This document shows positions 18,362-27,743 of a DNA stretch of 64,000 bases, piece after piece. Numbering within the stretch: position 1 is the stretch's first letter; each line of letters begins with the position of its first letter. The notes beneath the pieces were generated by a model. It worked only from the letters and a program-made list of their open reading frames with translations, did no database searches and was not told the origin of the DNA. The translations under genes were made by a program, and so were the position numbers. The DNA is from an uncultured Chitinophaga sp. (GTDB lineage: Bacteria > Bacteroidota > Bacteroidia > Cytophagales > Cyclobacteriaceae). Location of the stretch: assembly GCA_902168205.1 (NCBI GenBank), contig CABHOK010000007.1:647180-711179 (forward strand). The letters are read 5' to 3'.

Positions 18362-20848
18362 ATGCTCCGTAATTACCTTCTTGTCGCTATCCGAAACCTG
18401 ATTCGTAATAAAGTATTTTCACTGATCAATATAGCAGGACTGGCCTTGGGACTTTCCACCTGTTTCGTCATTTACCAATATATACATTTCGAGCAGAGCT
18501 ACGATCAGTTCCATGCAGACGCTGATCGCATCTATCGCATACCCATTGAATATACCGGCAACTTTTCAACGCTTCAGTTCTCGGCCACCAATCACCCGGC
18601 GGTAGGCCCGGCATTGAAAGCAGACTTTCCGGAAGTTGAAGACTTTACCCGACTGGTGCGGCTAAGTTTATATACCAACGCAGCGGCACTTGCGTATGAA
18701 CCTCCTTCCGGAGATGCAGTGGCATTCAATGAAGGCAAGATATATGTTGCCGATCCTTCGTTCCTCACGATGTTCTCTTTCACGATGAAAGAAGGGGCTG
18801 CCGCTACAGCACTGAAAGATCCTTCCTCTATTGTACTCACCGAGAGTATAGCACGAAAATATTTTGGTGACCAACCTGCATTGGGTAAAGAGTTAAAGCT
18901 GAATGGAGACAACCTCATGAAAGTTACCGCTGTTCTCAAGGATATTCCCGAAAACTCGCATCTGCAGTTCGATATACTTATATCCTTTAACATCATGTCA
19001 GAGAAATGGGGTTATGATATATGGGGCTGGCCTGAATTCTATAACTATATTAAACTGAAAGAAGGAACCGATCCGAAACAGGTGGAAGCAAAACTTCCCG
19101 CATTCCGCGAAAAATACCTTGGAGAGAGAATGAAGCAATATAAATTTCAATCGAAATTTCATTTGCAACCACTCACGGATATACATCTTAAATCAAACTT
19201 TTCACAGGAACAAAGTCCGAATGGAAGTGAACGTACAGTATATTTTCTTTCCCTGCTCGCTGCGTTTATCCTGATCATCGCTTGGATCAACTACATCAAC
19301 CTGTCCACTTCCAAATCCCTGGAGCGCTCCAAGGAAGTTGGATTGCGTAAAGTAGTGGGTGCCCATAAATATCAACTTGTTTCGCAGTTCTTCTTCGATG
19401 CGCTGCTGGTAAATTTACTCGCGCTGTTTATTTCGCTTGGCACAATTCCGTTCAGTCTCAACTGGCTGGGTAATGTTGTGGGTAAAGATATTGCGGGCTT
19501 TGTATATACGTCCGGGTGGTGGTATAGCAGCTCGTTCTGGATCCTTGTACCTGCCGTGGTGCTCGGTGGTGTATTGTTGGCAGGGCTATATCCGGCCCTG
19601 GTATTCTCGTCCTTTAAACCAGCTGTTGTGTTGAAAGGTAAATTCTTCAAATCACAATCCGGAATTGCGATCCGGAAGTATATGGTGTCCTTTCAATATA
19701 TACTGTCCATTTTCCTGGTGGCGGGTACAATCACTATATATCGTCAGCTGGCCTATATGGACAAGATCGATGTAGGGTATGCCAAAGATCAGATTCTTGT
19801 GTTGAAAACTCCGGCAGTATATGATTCTACTATTAACGAAAAAATAAGTTATCTCAAGAATGAGTTGAAACAATACCCGGTGGTAAAAGATGTGTCTGTA
19901 TCTTCCGAAATACCCGGGCACGCTATAGCGGATCGCAATAAAATAAGAAGACTTACACAAGACCCGGGTGATGGATTTATGACCTACATACAGAGTATAG
20001 ATCACGATTTCACCAGTACGTTTGGTGTGGACGTTATAGCAGGCCGGACGTTTGAAGAAGGAGAATCAATGAGCCCCGTATTCGGTTTTAACCGTGGCCC
20101 TGCAAAGCCGGTTAAAGTTGTGCTCAATGAATCAGCAGCAGCGGGATTAGGCTATGAAACGCCTGAGGCAGCCGTACACGAAAAAATTGCATTTGCTTAT
20201 GGCTCCGGTGAGCACATCGCTGAAGTTGTTGGTGTTGTCAAAAATTATCATCAAACATCTCTGAAAGAAAAGTATAAGTCGATCCTGTATATATATCCCG
20301 GAGATGTAACCTGGCGGTATATTTCACTTCGCGTGGATACCGATGATCTTTCCAATTCGCTCGCATCTTTTGAGAAGACGTACGAGTCGGCTTTTCCGGG
20401 CGGAGTATTCGATTACTTCTTTCTGAACGATCATTTCAACAGTCAGTATAAAGCCGATCAGCAGTTCGCGGCCATCTTTACAACGTTTACCTTACTAGCG
20501 ATTTTAGTATCGTGTCTTGGGTTGTTAGGACTATCCATCTTTGCCACGACCCAGCGCACCAAAGAGATTGGTATTCGTAAAGTACTGGGAGCTTCGTTTA
20601 CTACCATCCTGATGTTGTTCTCCAAAGATTCTGTACGAATTCTCATTGTATCGTACCTGATCGCTGTACCTGCTATATACTTTGCAGCCAGTCAGTGGCT
20701 CAACAACTTTGCGTTTCACACGGGTATGGGCTGGGAGATTTATATATTGCCGCCACTGGGCTTGCTGCTGATCTCCCTGGGCACCATCTGTGCAGTATGT
20801 TTACGCACTGCGTTTATCAATCCCAGTATATCGTTACGACAGGAATGA
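18362..20848 (+). CDS. FtsX/MacB-family ABC transporter permease
   Basis: About 828 aa, starting at the ATG before LRNYLLVAIRNLIRNKVFSL. An upstream frame extension to 17831 is antisense to the PepSY gene and was rejected. The protein has a TM helix at about 20-42, then a large periplasmic MacB-type core domain (about 60-280). A four-TM FtsX block follows with ERSKEVGLRKVVGA, then a second periplasmic domain and a last FtsX block with QRTKEIGIRKVLGAS. This duplicated architecture is typical of the Bacteroidota 'ABC transporter permease' family related to MacB and LolCE. These proteins couple a cytoplasmic ATPase to periplasmic motion rather than forming a classic channel. No ATPase gene is adjacent, so the partner is elsewhere or unknown. 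Confidence 0.92.
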   Translation: MLRNYLLVAIRNLIRNKVFSLINIAGLALGLSTCFVIYQYIHFEQSYDQFHADADRIYRIPIEYTGNFSTLQFSATNHPAVGPALKADFPEVEDFTRLVRLSLYTNAAALAYEPPSGDAVAFNEGKIYVADPSFLTMFSFTMKEGAAATALKDPSSIVLTESIARKYFGDQPALGKELKLNGDNLMKVTAVLKDIPENSHLQFDILISFNIMSEKWGYDIWGWPEFYNYIKLKEGTDPKQVEAKLPAFREKYLGERMKQYKFQSKFHLQPLTDIHLKSNFSQEQSPNGSERTVYFLSLLAAFILIIAWINYINLSTSKSLERSKEVGLRKVVGAHKYQLVSQFFFDALLVNLLALFISLGTIPFSLNWLGNVVGKDIAGFVYTSGWWYSSSFWILVPAVVLGGVLLAGLYPALVFSSFKPAVVLKGKFFKSQSGIAIRKYMVSFQYILSIFLVAGTITIYRQLAYMDKIDVGYAKDQILVLKTPAVYDSTINEKISYLKNELKQYPVVKDVSVSSEIPGHAIADRNKIRRLTQDPGDGFMTYIQSIDHDFTSTFGVDVIAGRTFEEGESMSPVFGFNRGPAKPVKVVLNESAAAGLGYETPEAAVHEKIAFAYGSGEHIAEVVGVVKNYHQTSLKEKYKSILYIYPGDVTWRYISLRVDTDDLSNSLASFEKTYESAFPGGVFDYFFLNDHFNSQYKADQQFAAIFTTFTLLAILVSCLGLLGLSIFATTQRTKEIGIRKVLGASFTTILMLFSKDSVRILIVSYLIAVPAIYFAASQWLNNFAFHTGMGWEIYILPPLGLLLISLGTICAVCLRTAFINPSISLRQE

Positions 20849-21748
20849 TCTAAGGTATAGTCTCAGCATTACTTTGCCTGCGCTCCCGGTTACGACTCCG
20901 CGGAGCAGCATGCTGTGCTTATTCCTGTAAGGGGATCGGGCATTGATGAGTCTTTTTACGCAGACTCTTCTCTTTAGTATTATCATAGACTAACGTCTTC
21001 TAGTCGTTCTGCAGGAGGTGTTCTGAATCCTTACCGGAGTTTCAACAGCCGCACCCGTTTACCTTTTATCCTCGGATAAAAGACTCATTCGAGGGGGACT
21101 ACTGTCATTTACTTCACCTTGCAAGAGCATTGATTACTCTGGAGATTCTCCTCGGTAACACTTATTCTCAAAGGAGGTACTGCTCATTTTCAGCATCATT
21201 CCCTCTGGCATACGGCCAGATGCAAGAGTATGAACTACACAAACCAACTCCCGGCTGGCATTTTTTTACGAATGAAAAATTCTTTTTTTCATAGAGGTTC
21301 ACCTTGTTTTTACAGGCAGTAAAGCTGTCGTTACAGCTTACTAAACAGGTGAAGTACATACGGATACCGTAGTGAAAATCATACGCAGTAACCTTCGGAA
21401 TAACCTGAAAGATCACTTTCTCATAGGGAAAATGATCACCTGGCCGAAACATTTTTGGACACTGATCAAGAAGCGGACTACTCGTAAACGACTCGCGCAT
21501 CATCACACAAGTCACTCACTGGAGTGACATAAACCCTGACATAAACATGTGGTACATCTCGGGCTACACCTTGCCCAGCAATAGAAAACAAGCGCGATAA
21601 AGAAAAACTATGCTTGACTTTCCCTATAATTGTGAGACTTTTCGTAAATGAAACGACAGATGCTATAGGGAAGATTAGGATAATTTAAACCACATCTGTA
21701 TTTTCGAAAAAGTTAAGTTTAACTATTAACTACAAATTAAAAAACGCT
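20849..21748. other. 900-bp gene-free region dense in short perfect hairpins
   Basis: No ORF here has a convincing product. The region holds an unusual number of short inverted repeats. Examples are CTCCGCGGAG (20896-20905) followed directly by CAGCATGCTG (20906-20915), GAGTCT/AGACTC (20948-20953, 20962-20967), CTTTTATC-CTCG-GATAAAAG (21063-21082), GGAGA/TCTCC (21141-21151), TCTGGC/GCCAGA (21204-21220), and GTCACTC/GAGTGAC (21511-21528). There is also a larger imperfect one, 21298-21353, whose outer arms are TTCACCT/AGGTGAA and whose inner arms close on CGTT. The right-hand 130 bp must hold the promoter of the SWIB gene. A structured RNA is possible but unproven. Confidence 0.4.
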
Positions 21749-22132
21749 ATGGCAAAAAAAGCGAAGAAGGCAGCAAAGAAAACTGCCAAGAAATCAGCTC
21801 CTAAGAAAGCTGCTAAGAAAACGGTAAAAAAAGCAGCTCCTAAGAAAGCAGCGAAAAAAGCAGCCAAGAAAAAGTCTGCACGTAAACCAAACGCAGCGTT
21901 CATGGCACCTCTTACTCCAAGCGCTACACTCGCTGAAGTAATCGGTACAAAGCCACTGCCAAGAACTGAGATCATCAAGAAGATCTGGGACTACATCAAG
22001 AAGAACAAACTTCAGGACCAGAAGAACAAGAGAATGATCAATGCAGATGCTAAACTGAAAGCTGTTTTCGCTGGCAAAGGTCAGATCTCAATGTTTGAAT
22101 TAGCGAAAGTGATCAACAAGCACGTAAAGTAA
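21749..22132 (+). CDS. SWIB/MDM2-domain protein with histone-H1-like tail
   Basis: 127 aa. Residues 1-50 are Lys/Ala repeats of the AKKAAKK and PKKAAKK type, as in histone H1 and bacterial Hc1-like proteins. Residues 50-127 form a SWIB domain with FMAPLTPSATLAEVIG, PRTEIIKKIWDYIKKNKLQD and a C-terminal ISMFELAKVINKHVK. SWIB occurs in eukaryotic SWI/SNF complexes and in a few bacterial groups, notably Chlamydiae (there fused to topoisomerase I) and Bacteroidota. The fusion suggests a DNA-binding nucleoid protein, which is an inference. It is monocistronic, preceded by the hairpin-rich gap and followed by a strong terminator. Confidence 0.92.
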   Translation: MAKKAKKAAKKTAKKSAPKKAAKKTVKKAAPKKAAKKAAKKKSARKPNAAFMAPLTPSATLAEVIGTKPLPRTEIIKKIWDYIKKNKLQDQKNKRMINADAKLKAVFAGKGQISMFELAKVINKHVK

Positions 22133-22154
22133 TTCTTACATTGCAAAGTATAAG

Positions 22155-22190
22155 AGGTCATTTGTCTGAGACGAATGACCTTTTATATTT
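22155..22190 (+). terminator. Intrinsic terminator of the SWIB gene
   Basis: AGGTCATT (22155-22162) pairs with AATGACCT (22174-22181), and the stem can extend inward through GTCT/AGAC. It is followed by TTTATATTTT. It lies 22 bp after the SWIB stop codon and also separates it from the convergent LRR gene. Confidence 0.88.
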
Positions 22191-22207
22191 TATACCGGTA
22201 GCCGCTA

Positions 22208-24640
22208 TTAATAGAATACCACGTTACACTCCGGCTTCTTCTTTTTGAAGCTGGCAATGGTCTTGGAAGAAATACCCGTGTTATAGCACTTGAATGTTTT
22301 GAGCGGAAGGTTTTCCAGGGCACTGATCTTCTTTACACGGGTGTTGGAGCAATCCAGATACTCCAGCGCAGTAAGTTTCTCCAATGCACTTAAGCCATCA
22401 ATCTGTGTTCCGGCACAATTCAGCTTCCGTATCGAAGGTAAATTTTCCAGTACATCCAGTTCTTCCACCGGTGTACTCGATATGTCGAGGTCTTCGAGAT
22501 TGGTAAGTTGTGCGAGGGGTTCCAGCTTACGCACCGGACTGTTCACAACATGCAGCGACTTCAGTGTCTTTAACGTTACGAGTGGTGCCAGATCATGTAT
22601 ACCCGTGGCAGCGAAGTGAAGATCGCGCAGGCGTACAAACTCACGCAGCACGGTGAGATCATTTACCTGGGCATCGCTGAAGTGTAGTACTTCCAGTTCA
22701 ACCAGGCGATGCAGGTCTTCGCGCTTGGCATTGGCACTTATAGCCACCTGTGTTTTAAAAATACCTTTCCATTCTTCTGGCAGGTTCGTCCACCAACGCA
22801 CCAGGCTATCGGTTTTATATACCACGAGGCACCGCGGATTTTTACTGAGGAAATCCTGCACATGATTATTATTGATCGCGGTATGATCAACGTAAAGTGC
22901 CTTGAGCGAAGCGTTATCAACCAGCGGAGTAATGCTTTGTATCTTGCTGTTGTCGGCACGCAGCACGGTTAATTTCTGAAACGGATCGAGCACCGACAGA
23001 TCCTCCACCGGTGTATCGCTGATGTCGAGCAGGCGTATATTCTTGTGCGCACCTATAGCCGAGAGATCTTTTACTGAAGTTTTACTCGCGATGATCACCT
23101 GGATCTTCCGGAGTTTACGAAGTGGTTCAAGGTCTCTGATCTGGTTGTTACCGGAGAGATTTACCGAGTCGAGATTCATCACACGGGCGAGTTCTTCCTT
23201 CGAAGGATTCATACCCGTTTTGATCGCGGCACTGAATACTTTGCGCCATTTATCGGGCAGTGTATCCCACCAGGTCTTCAGATCATCAGTATCGAAGATC
23301 ACCAGCACACCGGGGTTAGCCGCCATGAAGGCATCCGCCAGGGAGCGGTCGATCTGTGTATGGTCGCAATATACCCGCTCCAGCGCATTCAAATCCTGCA
23401 GGGCATTCAGATTCGTGATCAGGGTATAGTTCGCGTATAGCGCCTGTAACTTCGCTGTACCGGCCAATGGACTGAGGTCGGCAACGCCTGTACTGTCAAT
23501 ATATAGCGTAGTCAGATTTTTAAACGCGGCCAGCGCAGTCAGGTCGGCAATGCGTGTACCCGAGGCGTTGAGCTCCTCCACCATGGTCAATGTACTGAGG
23601 GGAGCCAATGTAGTTATACCAGTGCGCGACACATTGAGGTAACGCAATTCGGTAAGGTTACCCAGCACCGTCAGGTCCGTTACGCGGGTCTTGTACATAC
23701 CCAGGTGCTGCAACTTCAGCATCTTCTCCATCACACTTATATCATTCACCGCGGTGTTATTCAGATTAAACCTGATGAGCTTCTCCGAATAGCGAAGCGG
23801 TGCTATATCGGTAATGCGGGTGCCGGATATATCGAGTTCTTCCAGTTCGGTAAGGTTCCGTACCGGACTCAGATCAGTGATGGATGTATTGGACAGGTTC
23901 AACACGCGCAGGTTGGTAAGCTGCCCGAGAGGTTCAATGTCCTGTATATATTTATTGGCGCTGAGGTCGAGCGCGTCTATGGAAGTGATGTTCTGTATAT
24001 CTTCCAGGTCTATACTATCGGTTATGTTGAGCTTTCGCTCGAATATAGATTGCCATTCGTATGAGAGCTGGTCCCACCATTGGGCCAGTGCTTTCTTCTG
24101 ATTGAACTCGCGGGTATAGATGCTTACGATCTTGAGGTCCTGGTCTTTCGCATCGTAGTTGATCTCGATATACCGTGGCACCGTGTTATTGATAGCCTTT
24201 CCATCGGCCGTAGTGCCCTTCATATTCCGCAGCAGCGATACTTTATAGAACAGGTTGTTATTGGCCGTGGTTTTTCCCTGTATATCTTTTATCGTGAACT
24301 CGAACTTTACATTCTGAAAAAAGAAATCCACGTCCTTGAGATACGCCTGCACATCTTTATTGGTGATTACGTTTCGTTTTTCAGCGAGGTCGTCTTCAAT
24401 CTGCACTTTGCCATCGCGGAAGATCTTGCTATAGCTTTGGGTGATCAGTATATCTTTATCTCCGGCCGGAGTGCTGCCGCTTCCCAGTGTATTCAATACA
24501 TACTCCAGGAAAGCAACCATGTCTTTTACTTTCTGCTGATGTTGCTTCGTAGGATCAGATTTACTCTGCCCCTGCCCGAACGAAGTATAGGCAGCACCCA
24601 ATAAAAGAACAGCGGCAAACCACCGCTTACTTTCTTTCAT
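22208..24640 (-). CDS. Secreted leucine-rich-repeat protein (three repeated LRR modules)
   Basis: About 810 aa from the ATG at 24640, which begins a clean signal peptide ending YTSFGQ. An upstream ATG at 24679 would add 13 residues. Residues 20-200 form an N-terminal domain of unknown fold. The rest consists of SDS22/internalin-like repeats (L..L..L.ISGT.I.DL.PL, about 22 residues each). These are broken into three modules, each opened by a WW-x-x-L-x-x-x-W-x-x-x-F helix (near 24075, 23265 and 22795). The three modules look like internal duplications. LRR proteins bind other proteins, and no target can be named. Its start overlaps the end of the upstream gene by 14 bp, so it is the last gene of a coupled operon. 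Confidence 0.85.
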   Translation of the reverse strand: MKESKRWFAAVLLLGAAYTSFGQGQSKSDPTKQHQQKVKDMVAFLEYVLNTLGSGSTPAGDKDILITQSYSKIFRDGKVQIEDDLAEKRNVITNKDVQAYLKDVDFFFQNVKFEFTIKDIQGKTTANNNLFYKVSLLRNMKGTTADGKAINNTVPRYIEINYDAKDQDLKIVSIYTREFNQKKALAQWWDQLSYEWQSIFERKLNITDSIDLEDIQNITSIDALDLSANKYIQDIEPLGQLTNLRVLNLSNTSITDLSPVRNLTELEELDISGTRITDIAPLRYSEKLIRFNLNNTAVNDISVMEKMLKLQHLGMYKTRVTDLTVLGNLTELRYLNVSRTGITTLAPLSTLTMVEELNASGTRIADLTALAAFKNLTTLYIDSTGVADLSPLAGTAKLQALYANYTLITNLNALQDLNALERVYCDHTQIDRSLADAFMAANPGVLVIFDTDDLKTWWDTLPDKWRKVFSAAIKTGMNPSKEELARVMNLDSVNLSGNNQIRDLEPLRKLRKIQVIIASKTSVKDLSAIGAHKNIRLLDISDTPVEDLSVLDPFQKLTVLRADNSKIQSITPLVDNASLKALYVDHTAINNNHVQDFLSKNPRCLVVYKTDSLVRWWTNLPEEWKGIFKTQVAISANAKREDLHRLVELEVLHFSDAQVNDLTVLREFVRLRDLHFAATGIHDLAPLVTLKTLKSLHVVNSPVRKLEPLAQLTNLEDLDISSTPVEELDVLENLPSIRKLNCAGTQIDGLSALEKLTALEYLDCSNTRVKKISALENLPLKTFKCYNTGISSKTIASFKKKKPECNVVFY

Positions 24641-25448
24641 AATAGAGAAACTTTCTGAGAAGATTTTTTTCAGTATCATTATTTAATTTCACAAGATTCG
24701 AGATAAGCCAGCCGGTATTATAGCCAGGCCTGTTAAACTCCGAAAGCTCAAAGTACCATCCGCTTACCTGGAAGAAATGGAATTTGACTTCCTCAACGGT
24801 CTTAAATTTAAGATTACCCTTTTTGATCTCATAGAGGAACAGCGAAAGGTGATCCGGCACAAAGCGCTTTACGGTAAACTGACTTACGCTGTCGTTGGCA
24901 AAGGCTTTGCGTAAATTCATAAAGTCAAGCTCATGACTCAGCGGGTGTATAAATTTACCGACTCGCAACGTATCGCGCTGAAAGTATGGATCAAACATAC
25001 CGGCATGTACTTTACTGATTACCCACTTGCTGCCGAGATGATCTTTCTCCAATTCCATAAACAGAATCACCGTCTGGTTCTTTCCATTCATAGTAAACGT
25101 AGTGTGTACTTCCGAATACCAGTTGCCCCCGTGAAAGTCGAGCAGCACGGGCTTCTCCAATACCTCCTTTGCAAACTGTACTTTCAGATCGTTGCTGATG
25201 CCGCGGTTATCCGCATCGAACAACATACCGATATACTTCCTGCGAAGTTTTTCATTCCGATATAGTTTGTCTTTCGGATAGTACCGGTCGCCCTTCTCGT
25301 TCTCTTCACCGTTAAACCTCCTGAAAAACTGGTTTACCTGTTTGGTCTCAGCATACAGTTTACTTTCATCATCCGCTGCAAGCTGCGCCAGCAGCGGATG
25401 TGAAACCAGAAATAAAATTATAAAGCCTGATAAGAAGATCGATCTCAT
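24627..25448 (-). CDS. Secreted protein of unknown function in the LRR operon
   Basis: 273 aa with a signal peptide ending HPLLAQ. I recognise no catalytic motif. Mixed alpha/beta character, with an internal stretch WVISKVHAGMFDP that resembles NTF2-like folds, is visible. Its start codon overlaps the stop of the upstream gene (25445-25448) and its end overlaps the LRR gene, which is strong evidence for a shared transcript and joint function. Similar short secreted proteins occur with LRR/TPR proteins in Bacteroidota, but I cannot assign a role. Confidence 0.7.
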   Translation of the reverse strand: MRSIFLSGFIILFLVSHPLLAQLAADDESKLYAETKQVNQFFRRFNGEENEKGDRYYPKDKLYRNEKLRRKYIGMLFDADNRGISNDLKVQFAKEVLEKPVLLDFHGGNWYSEVHTTFTMNGKNQTVILFMELEKDHLGSKWVISKVHAGMFDPYFQRDTLRVGKFIHPLSHELDFMNLRKAFANDSVSQFTVKRFVPDHLSLFLYEIKKGNLKFKTVEEVKFHFFQVSGWYFELSEFNRPGYNTGWLISNLVKLNNDTEKNLLRKFLYYERK

Positions 25449-26023
25449 GCACTTGTTTCCGTCACCCGTATATCTCCTAACATAACATCCCAGAACTCAA
25501 CAATGCGTCCTTGTATCTGGGTCTTCTTTCGCTCCACGTATATCGTGATATCCTTCTTGGTAGTATCCTTATACTTCATACCATCATCCGATTCTCCTTC
25601 GAAGCGCTGGTAGATAGTAACAACACCTACATAACGTCCATCGGGCTGACGCTCCAGGTCACTGATGTAGTGTATATCATACCAGGTAATCGATACGCGA
25701 TCGTAGTTCAACGCGATCAGTCTTTCAAAGTACTTGCGAACTTTATAGTAGTTTACCTCCTTGCGGTTAAGTGATGACACGCCCATCTCGGCATCCGGTG
25801 CGAAGAGCTCTTCGGCACGGTCCATTACCCGGGTTGCCTCGGAATACGGTGTCTTCTTGTTACCAATGATGCTGATATACTTACTGAGATCTCTCACTTT
25901 TTCCAAAGCAAGTGAATCGATCGCCTGCTTTCTCGCAGGACTTATCTCAGCGCTCTGTGCGGTAGCACGATCTATAGTAAGCAAGCTTAAAAACAATACT
26001 CCTATATATTTATAGTGACTCAT
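25445..26023 (-). CDS. Secreted protein of unknown function, possibly NTF2-like
   Basis: 192 aa with signal peptide (ends DRATAQ). Helices with SLALEKVRDLSKYISIIGNK and RVMDRAEELFAPDAEMGVSS precede strands such as GRYVGVVTIYQRFEGES and KDITIYVERKK. This is the order expected for an NTF2-like or SnoaL-like cone fold. No catalytic residues can be named. It overlaps the next gene by 4 bp and starts 25 bp after the lipoprotein gene, in the four-gene LRR operon. Confidence 0.7.
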   Translation of the reverse strand: MSHYKYIGVLFLSLLTIDRATAQSAEISPARKQAIDSLALEKVRDLSKYISIIGNKKTPYSEATRVMDRAEELFAPDAEMGVSSLNRKEVNYYKVRKYFERLIALNYDRVSITWYDIHYISDLERQPDGRYVGVVTIYQRFEGESDDGMKYKDTTKKDITIYVERKKTQIQGRIVEFWDVMLGDIRVTETSA

Positions 26024-26047
26024 GTTATTGGATTTAAAGTGTATAGT

Positions 26048-26578
26048 TTATTTCTGTTTGGTTAATTCCAGTTCGGCAATGCGGCCGGAGCCATCGAACT
26101 GAATATTGCTGATCTTGTTGAAATTCTTTTTCTGATCTTTCAGGTAGTTGAGATAGTCGCGGATGGTTGTAGGACGATCGTAATCTTTCTGTCCGTTCTC
26201 TTCGCTGATCACGATCAGTACCGGAGTATCAGCCGATGAAAAAAGTGACAATGCTTCGTTGATGCTGCTGTTGGCCGATGCTACATTCGATGAACCGGCA
26301 ATCGCGCTGAAGTATTGTTCGAGCCGTGCCTTGGGTTCGCGCGACTTTGCTTCAGCTTCACGTCTGGCGCGTTCTTCTTCAGCCAGTGCCTTTCTTCTCT
26401 CCTCCTCTTCCTTCTGTTTGCGAAGCGCTGCTTCCTGTTCCTGTTTTACTTTTTCAAGCGATGCCTGGTTGCTGGCTTCCATCGCTTTCTTTTTACTCTT
26501 GCAACTAGCTCCTGCCAGCATCAGTATGAGGAGGGCTGCTGTAATTAGTCTCGAGGAGTTTCTGATTTGATGTATCAT
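26048..26578 (-). CDS. Predicted lipoprotein with charged coiled coil
   Basis: 176 aa. A hydrophobic segment (LITAALLILMLAGASC) ends in a Cys followed by KSKKK, so a lipoprotein anchored in a membrane is likely, although the lipobox is not canonical. Residues 40-85 form a highly charged helix (QEQEAALRKQKEEEERRKAL and onward) that should be a coiled coil. A globular domain of about 90 residues follows, with TPVLIVISEENGQKDYDRPTT and a C-terminal FDGSGRIAELELTKQK. It is the first gene of the LRR operon, and a scaffold role is plausible but unproven. Confidence 0.75.
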   Translation of the reverse strand: MIHQIRNSSRLITAALLILMLAGASCKSKKKAMEASNQASLEKVKQEQEAALRKQKEEEERRKALAEEERARREAEAKSREPKARLEQYFSAIAGSSNVASANSSINEALSLFSSADTPVLIVISEENGQKDYDRPTTIRDYLNYLKDQKKNFNKISNIQFDGSGRIAELELTKQK

Positions 26579-27054
26579 TTTTCTATTCTGTTTTTATACG
26601 TATGAGGAATATTTTCCAATGTGGAGGCACATAAAATATTATGCCAGTTTAAACCTGTGCTAAAACACGATAGCATAAACGTTTATAGTAATTTGAATAT
26701 TGTTCTGTGCATATACCGGACGATGTGTAGAGAAAGCCCACAAGGCTTGCTATAGGTATACGAACAAATCACCTGCCGGTTAGGGAGGGCAACGCTATTC
26801 GTTCGATGAACGTTAGCGGGTAACCGTTAATCGTTATTAGATAATGGTTAATCGTAGTTGACTAACCGTTATTTGCTCGTCTTTACAAAGTATAGATATA
26901 GCAAAAATCAACTTTGAGACCTTTGTATCTTCTCCGTGTCCTCTGTGCCATTGGATTTTTCAGAACGCTATAGCAAGTTCAACGATAGCTACGAGTCCTC
27001 CTCGATTTATAACCTCCTAATAACGATTAACTAATAACTGGTAACGATTAACGG
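26579..27054. repeat. 476-bp intergenic region with degenerate low-complexity repeats
   Basis: No gene is seen. From about 26800 to 26880 and again at 27010-27055 the sequence is made of variants of TAACCGTTAATCGTTATT. Between them (about 26910-26960) is a variant of a 'ctttgtatcttctccgtgtcctctgtgcc' type string. Both repeat types recur, in the opposite order, at 60005-60050 and 60390-60460. These look like dispersed low-complexity intergenic repeats. The promoter of the LRR operon should lie near 26580-26700. Confidence 0.55.
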
Positions 27055-27441
27055 TCACGCAAGGATCTGCTTCAACACATCCGGAGAAAGCGGCTTGCTG
27101 ATATAGTCTTCTATACCATACGACTTCGCTTTTGCTATATCCAAAGGATTTTGTGACGATGAGACAACAATAATCTTGATATCGTCACGTTGATCAGGAG
27201 GAAGCTTGTTAAACTCTTCCAGAAAAGAAAACCCGTTCATCACGGGCATGTTCAGATCGAGGAAGATATGCGAAGGTATATTTCGCACGCCTGCAAAGGC
27301 ATCCTGCAGCAACGTCATTGCTTCTTTACCATTGAAGACGCTATATACTTCTTTGGCAAGGTTTATTCTTTTCAGAAGATTTTCAGTTATAAAATTGAAA
27401 ACCGGTTCATCGTCCACTAACAAAACTGTGTTTGGCATCAT
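27055..27441 (-). CDS. Single-domain response regulator (CheY/Rcp1-like)
   Basis: 128 aa, only a receiver domain. The acidic pair is in VLLVDDEP, the phospho-acceptor Asp in IFLDLNMPVMNGF, Ser/Thr switch in VVSSS, and Lys in YISKPL. No output domain follows, so it acts by protein-protein contact or as a phosphate relay. The fold resembles the Rcp1/phytochrome-partner type common in Bacteroidota. No kinase is adjacent. An ATG doublet makes the start uncertain by one codon. Confidence 0.92.
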   Translation of the reverse strand: MMPNTVLLVDDEPVFNFITENLLKRINLAKEVYSVFNGKEAMTLLQDAFAGVRNIPSHIFLDLNMPVMNGFSFLEEFNKLPPDQRDDIKIIVVSSSQNPLDIAKAKSYGIEDYISKPLSPDVLKQILA

Positions 27442-27743
27442 AACTCGATTAATAGCTAAAGATCACTCCCGCACAACAGCTAATATTAAAAACATCACAC
27501 AACATAGCAAACCATTCGTGTCTTTTGTTATCACAAATACGTGGCACGAATTTTTGCACATGCTCTTTATTCCCGGTTTGTAGAAAAAAATCATATCCCC
27601 TCCGGGTGCGGTAACGTATAACATTCCTGCCGCCATCAATTGAGACATCGTAAATCATATCTGAAAATGTTTTAAGATTTCCAACTGATTAGCGCCTATT
27701 GTCTTAACTATTTTACACGTATTATTGAGAGAGTTCTACTGCT
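27442..27743. other. 302-bp intergenic region, nothing recognised
   Basis: Divergent gap between the receiver gene and the small unknown gene. Short minus-strand frames exist but show no plausible protein composition. It must hold both promoters, and I cannot place them. Confidence 0.3.

Noticed and set aside
21614..21630. TTGACT and TATAAT near the SWIB gene that look like an E. coli promoter
   Set aside because: The two boxes are only 5 bp apart instead of about 17, and Bacteroidota use a different consensus.
27449..27658. Minus-strand frames between the receiver gene and the small unknown gene
   Set aside because: Unusual composition (many Cys, Met and Gly), no domain, and no start signal.
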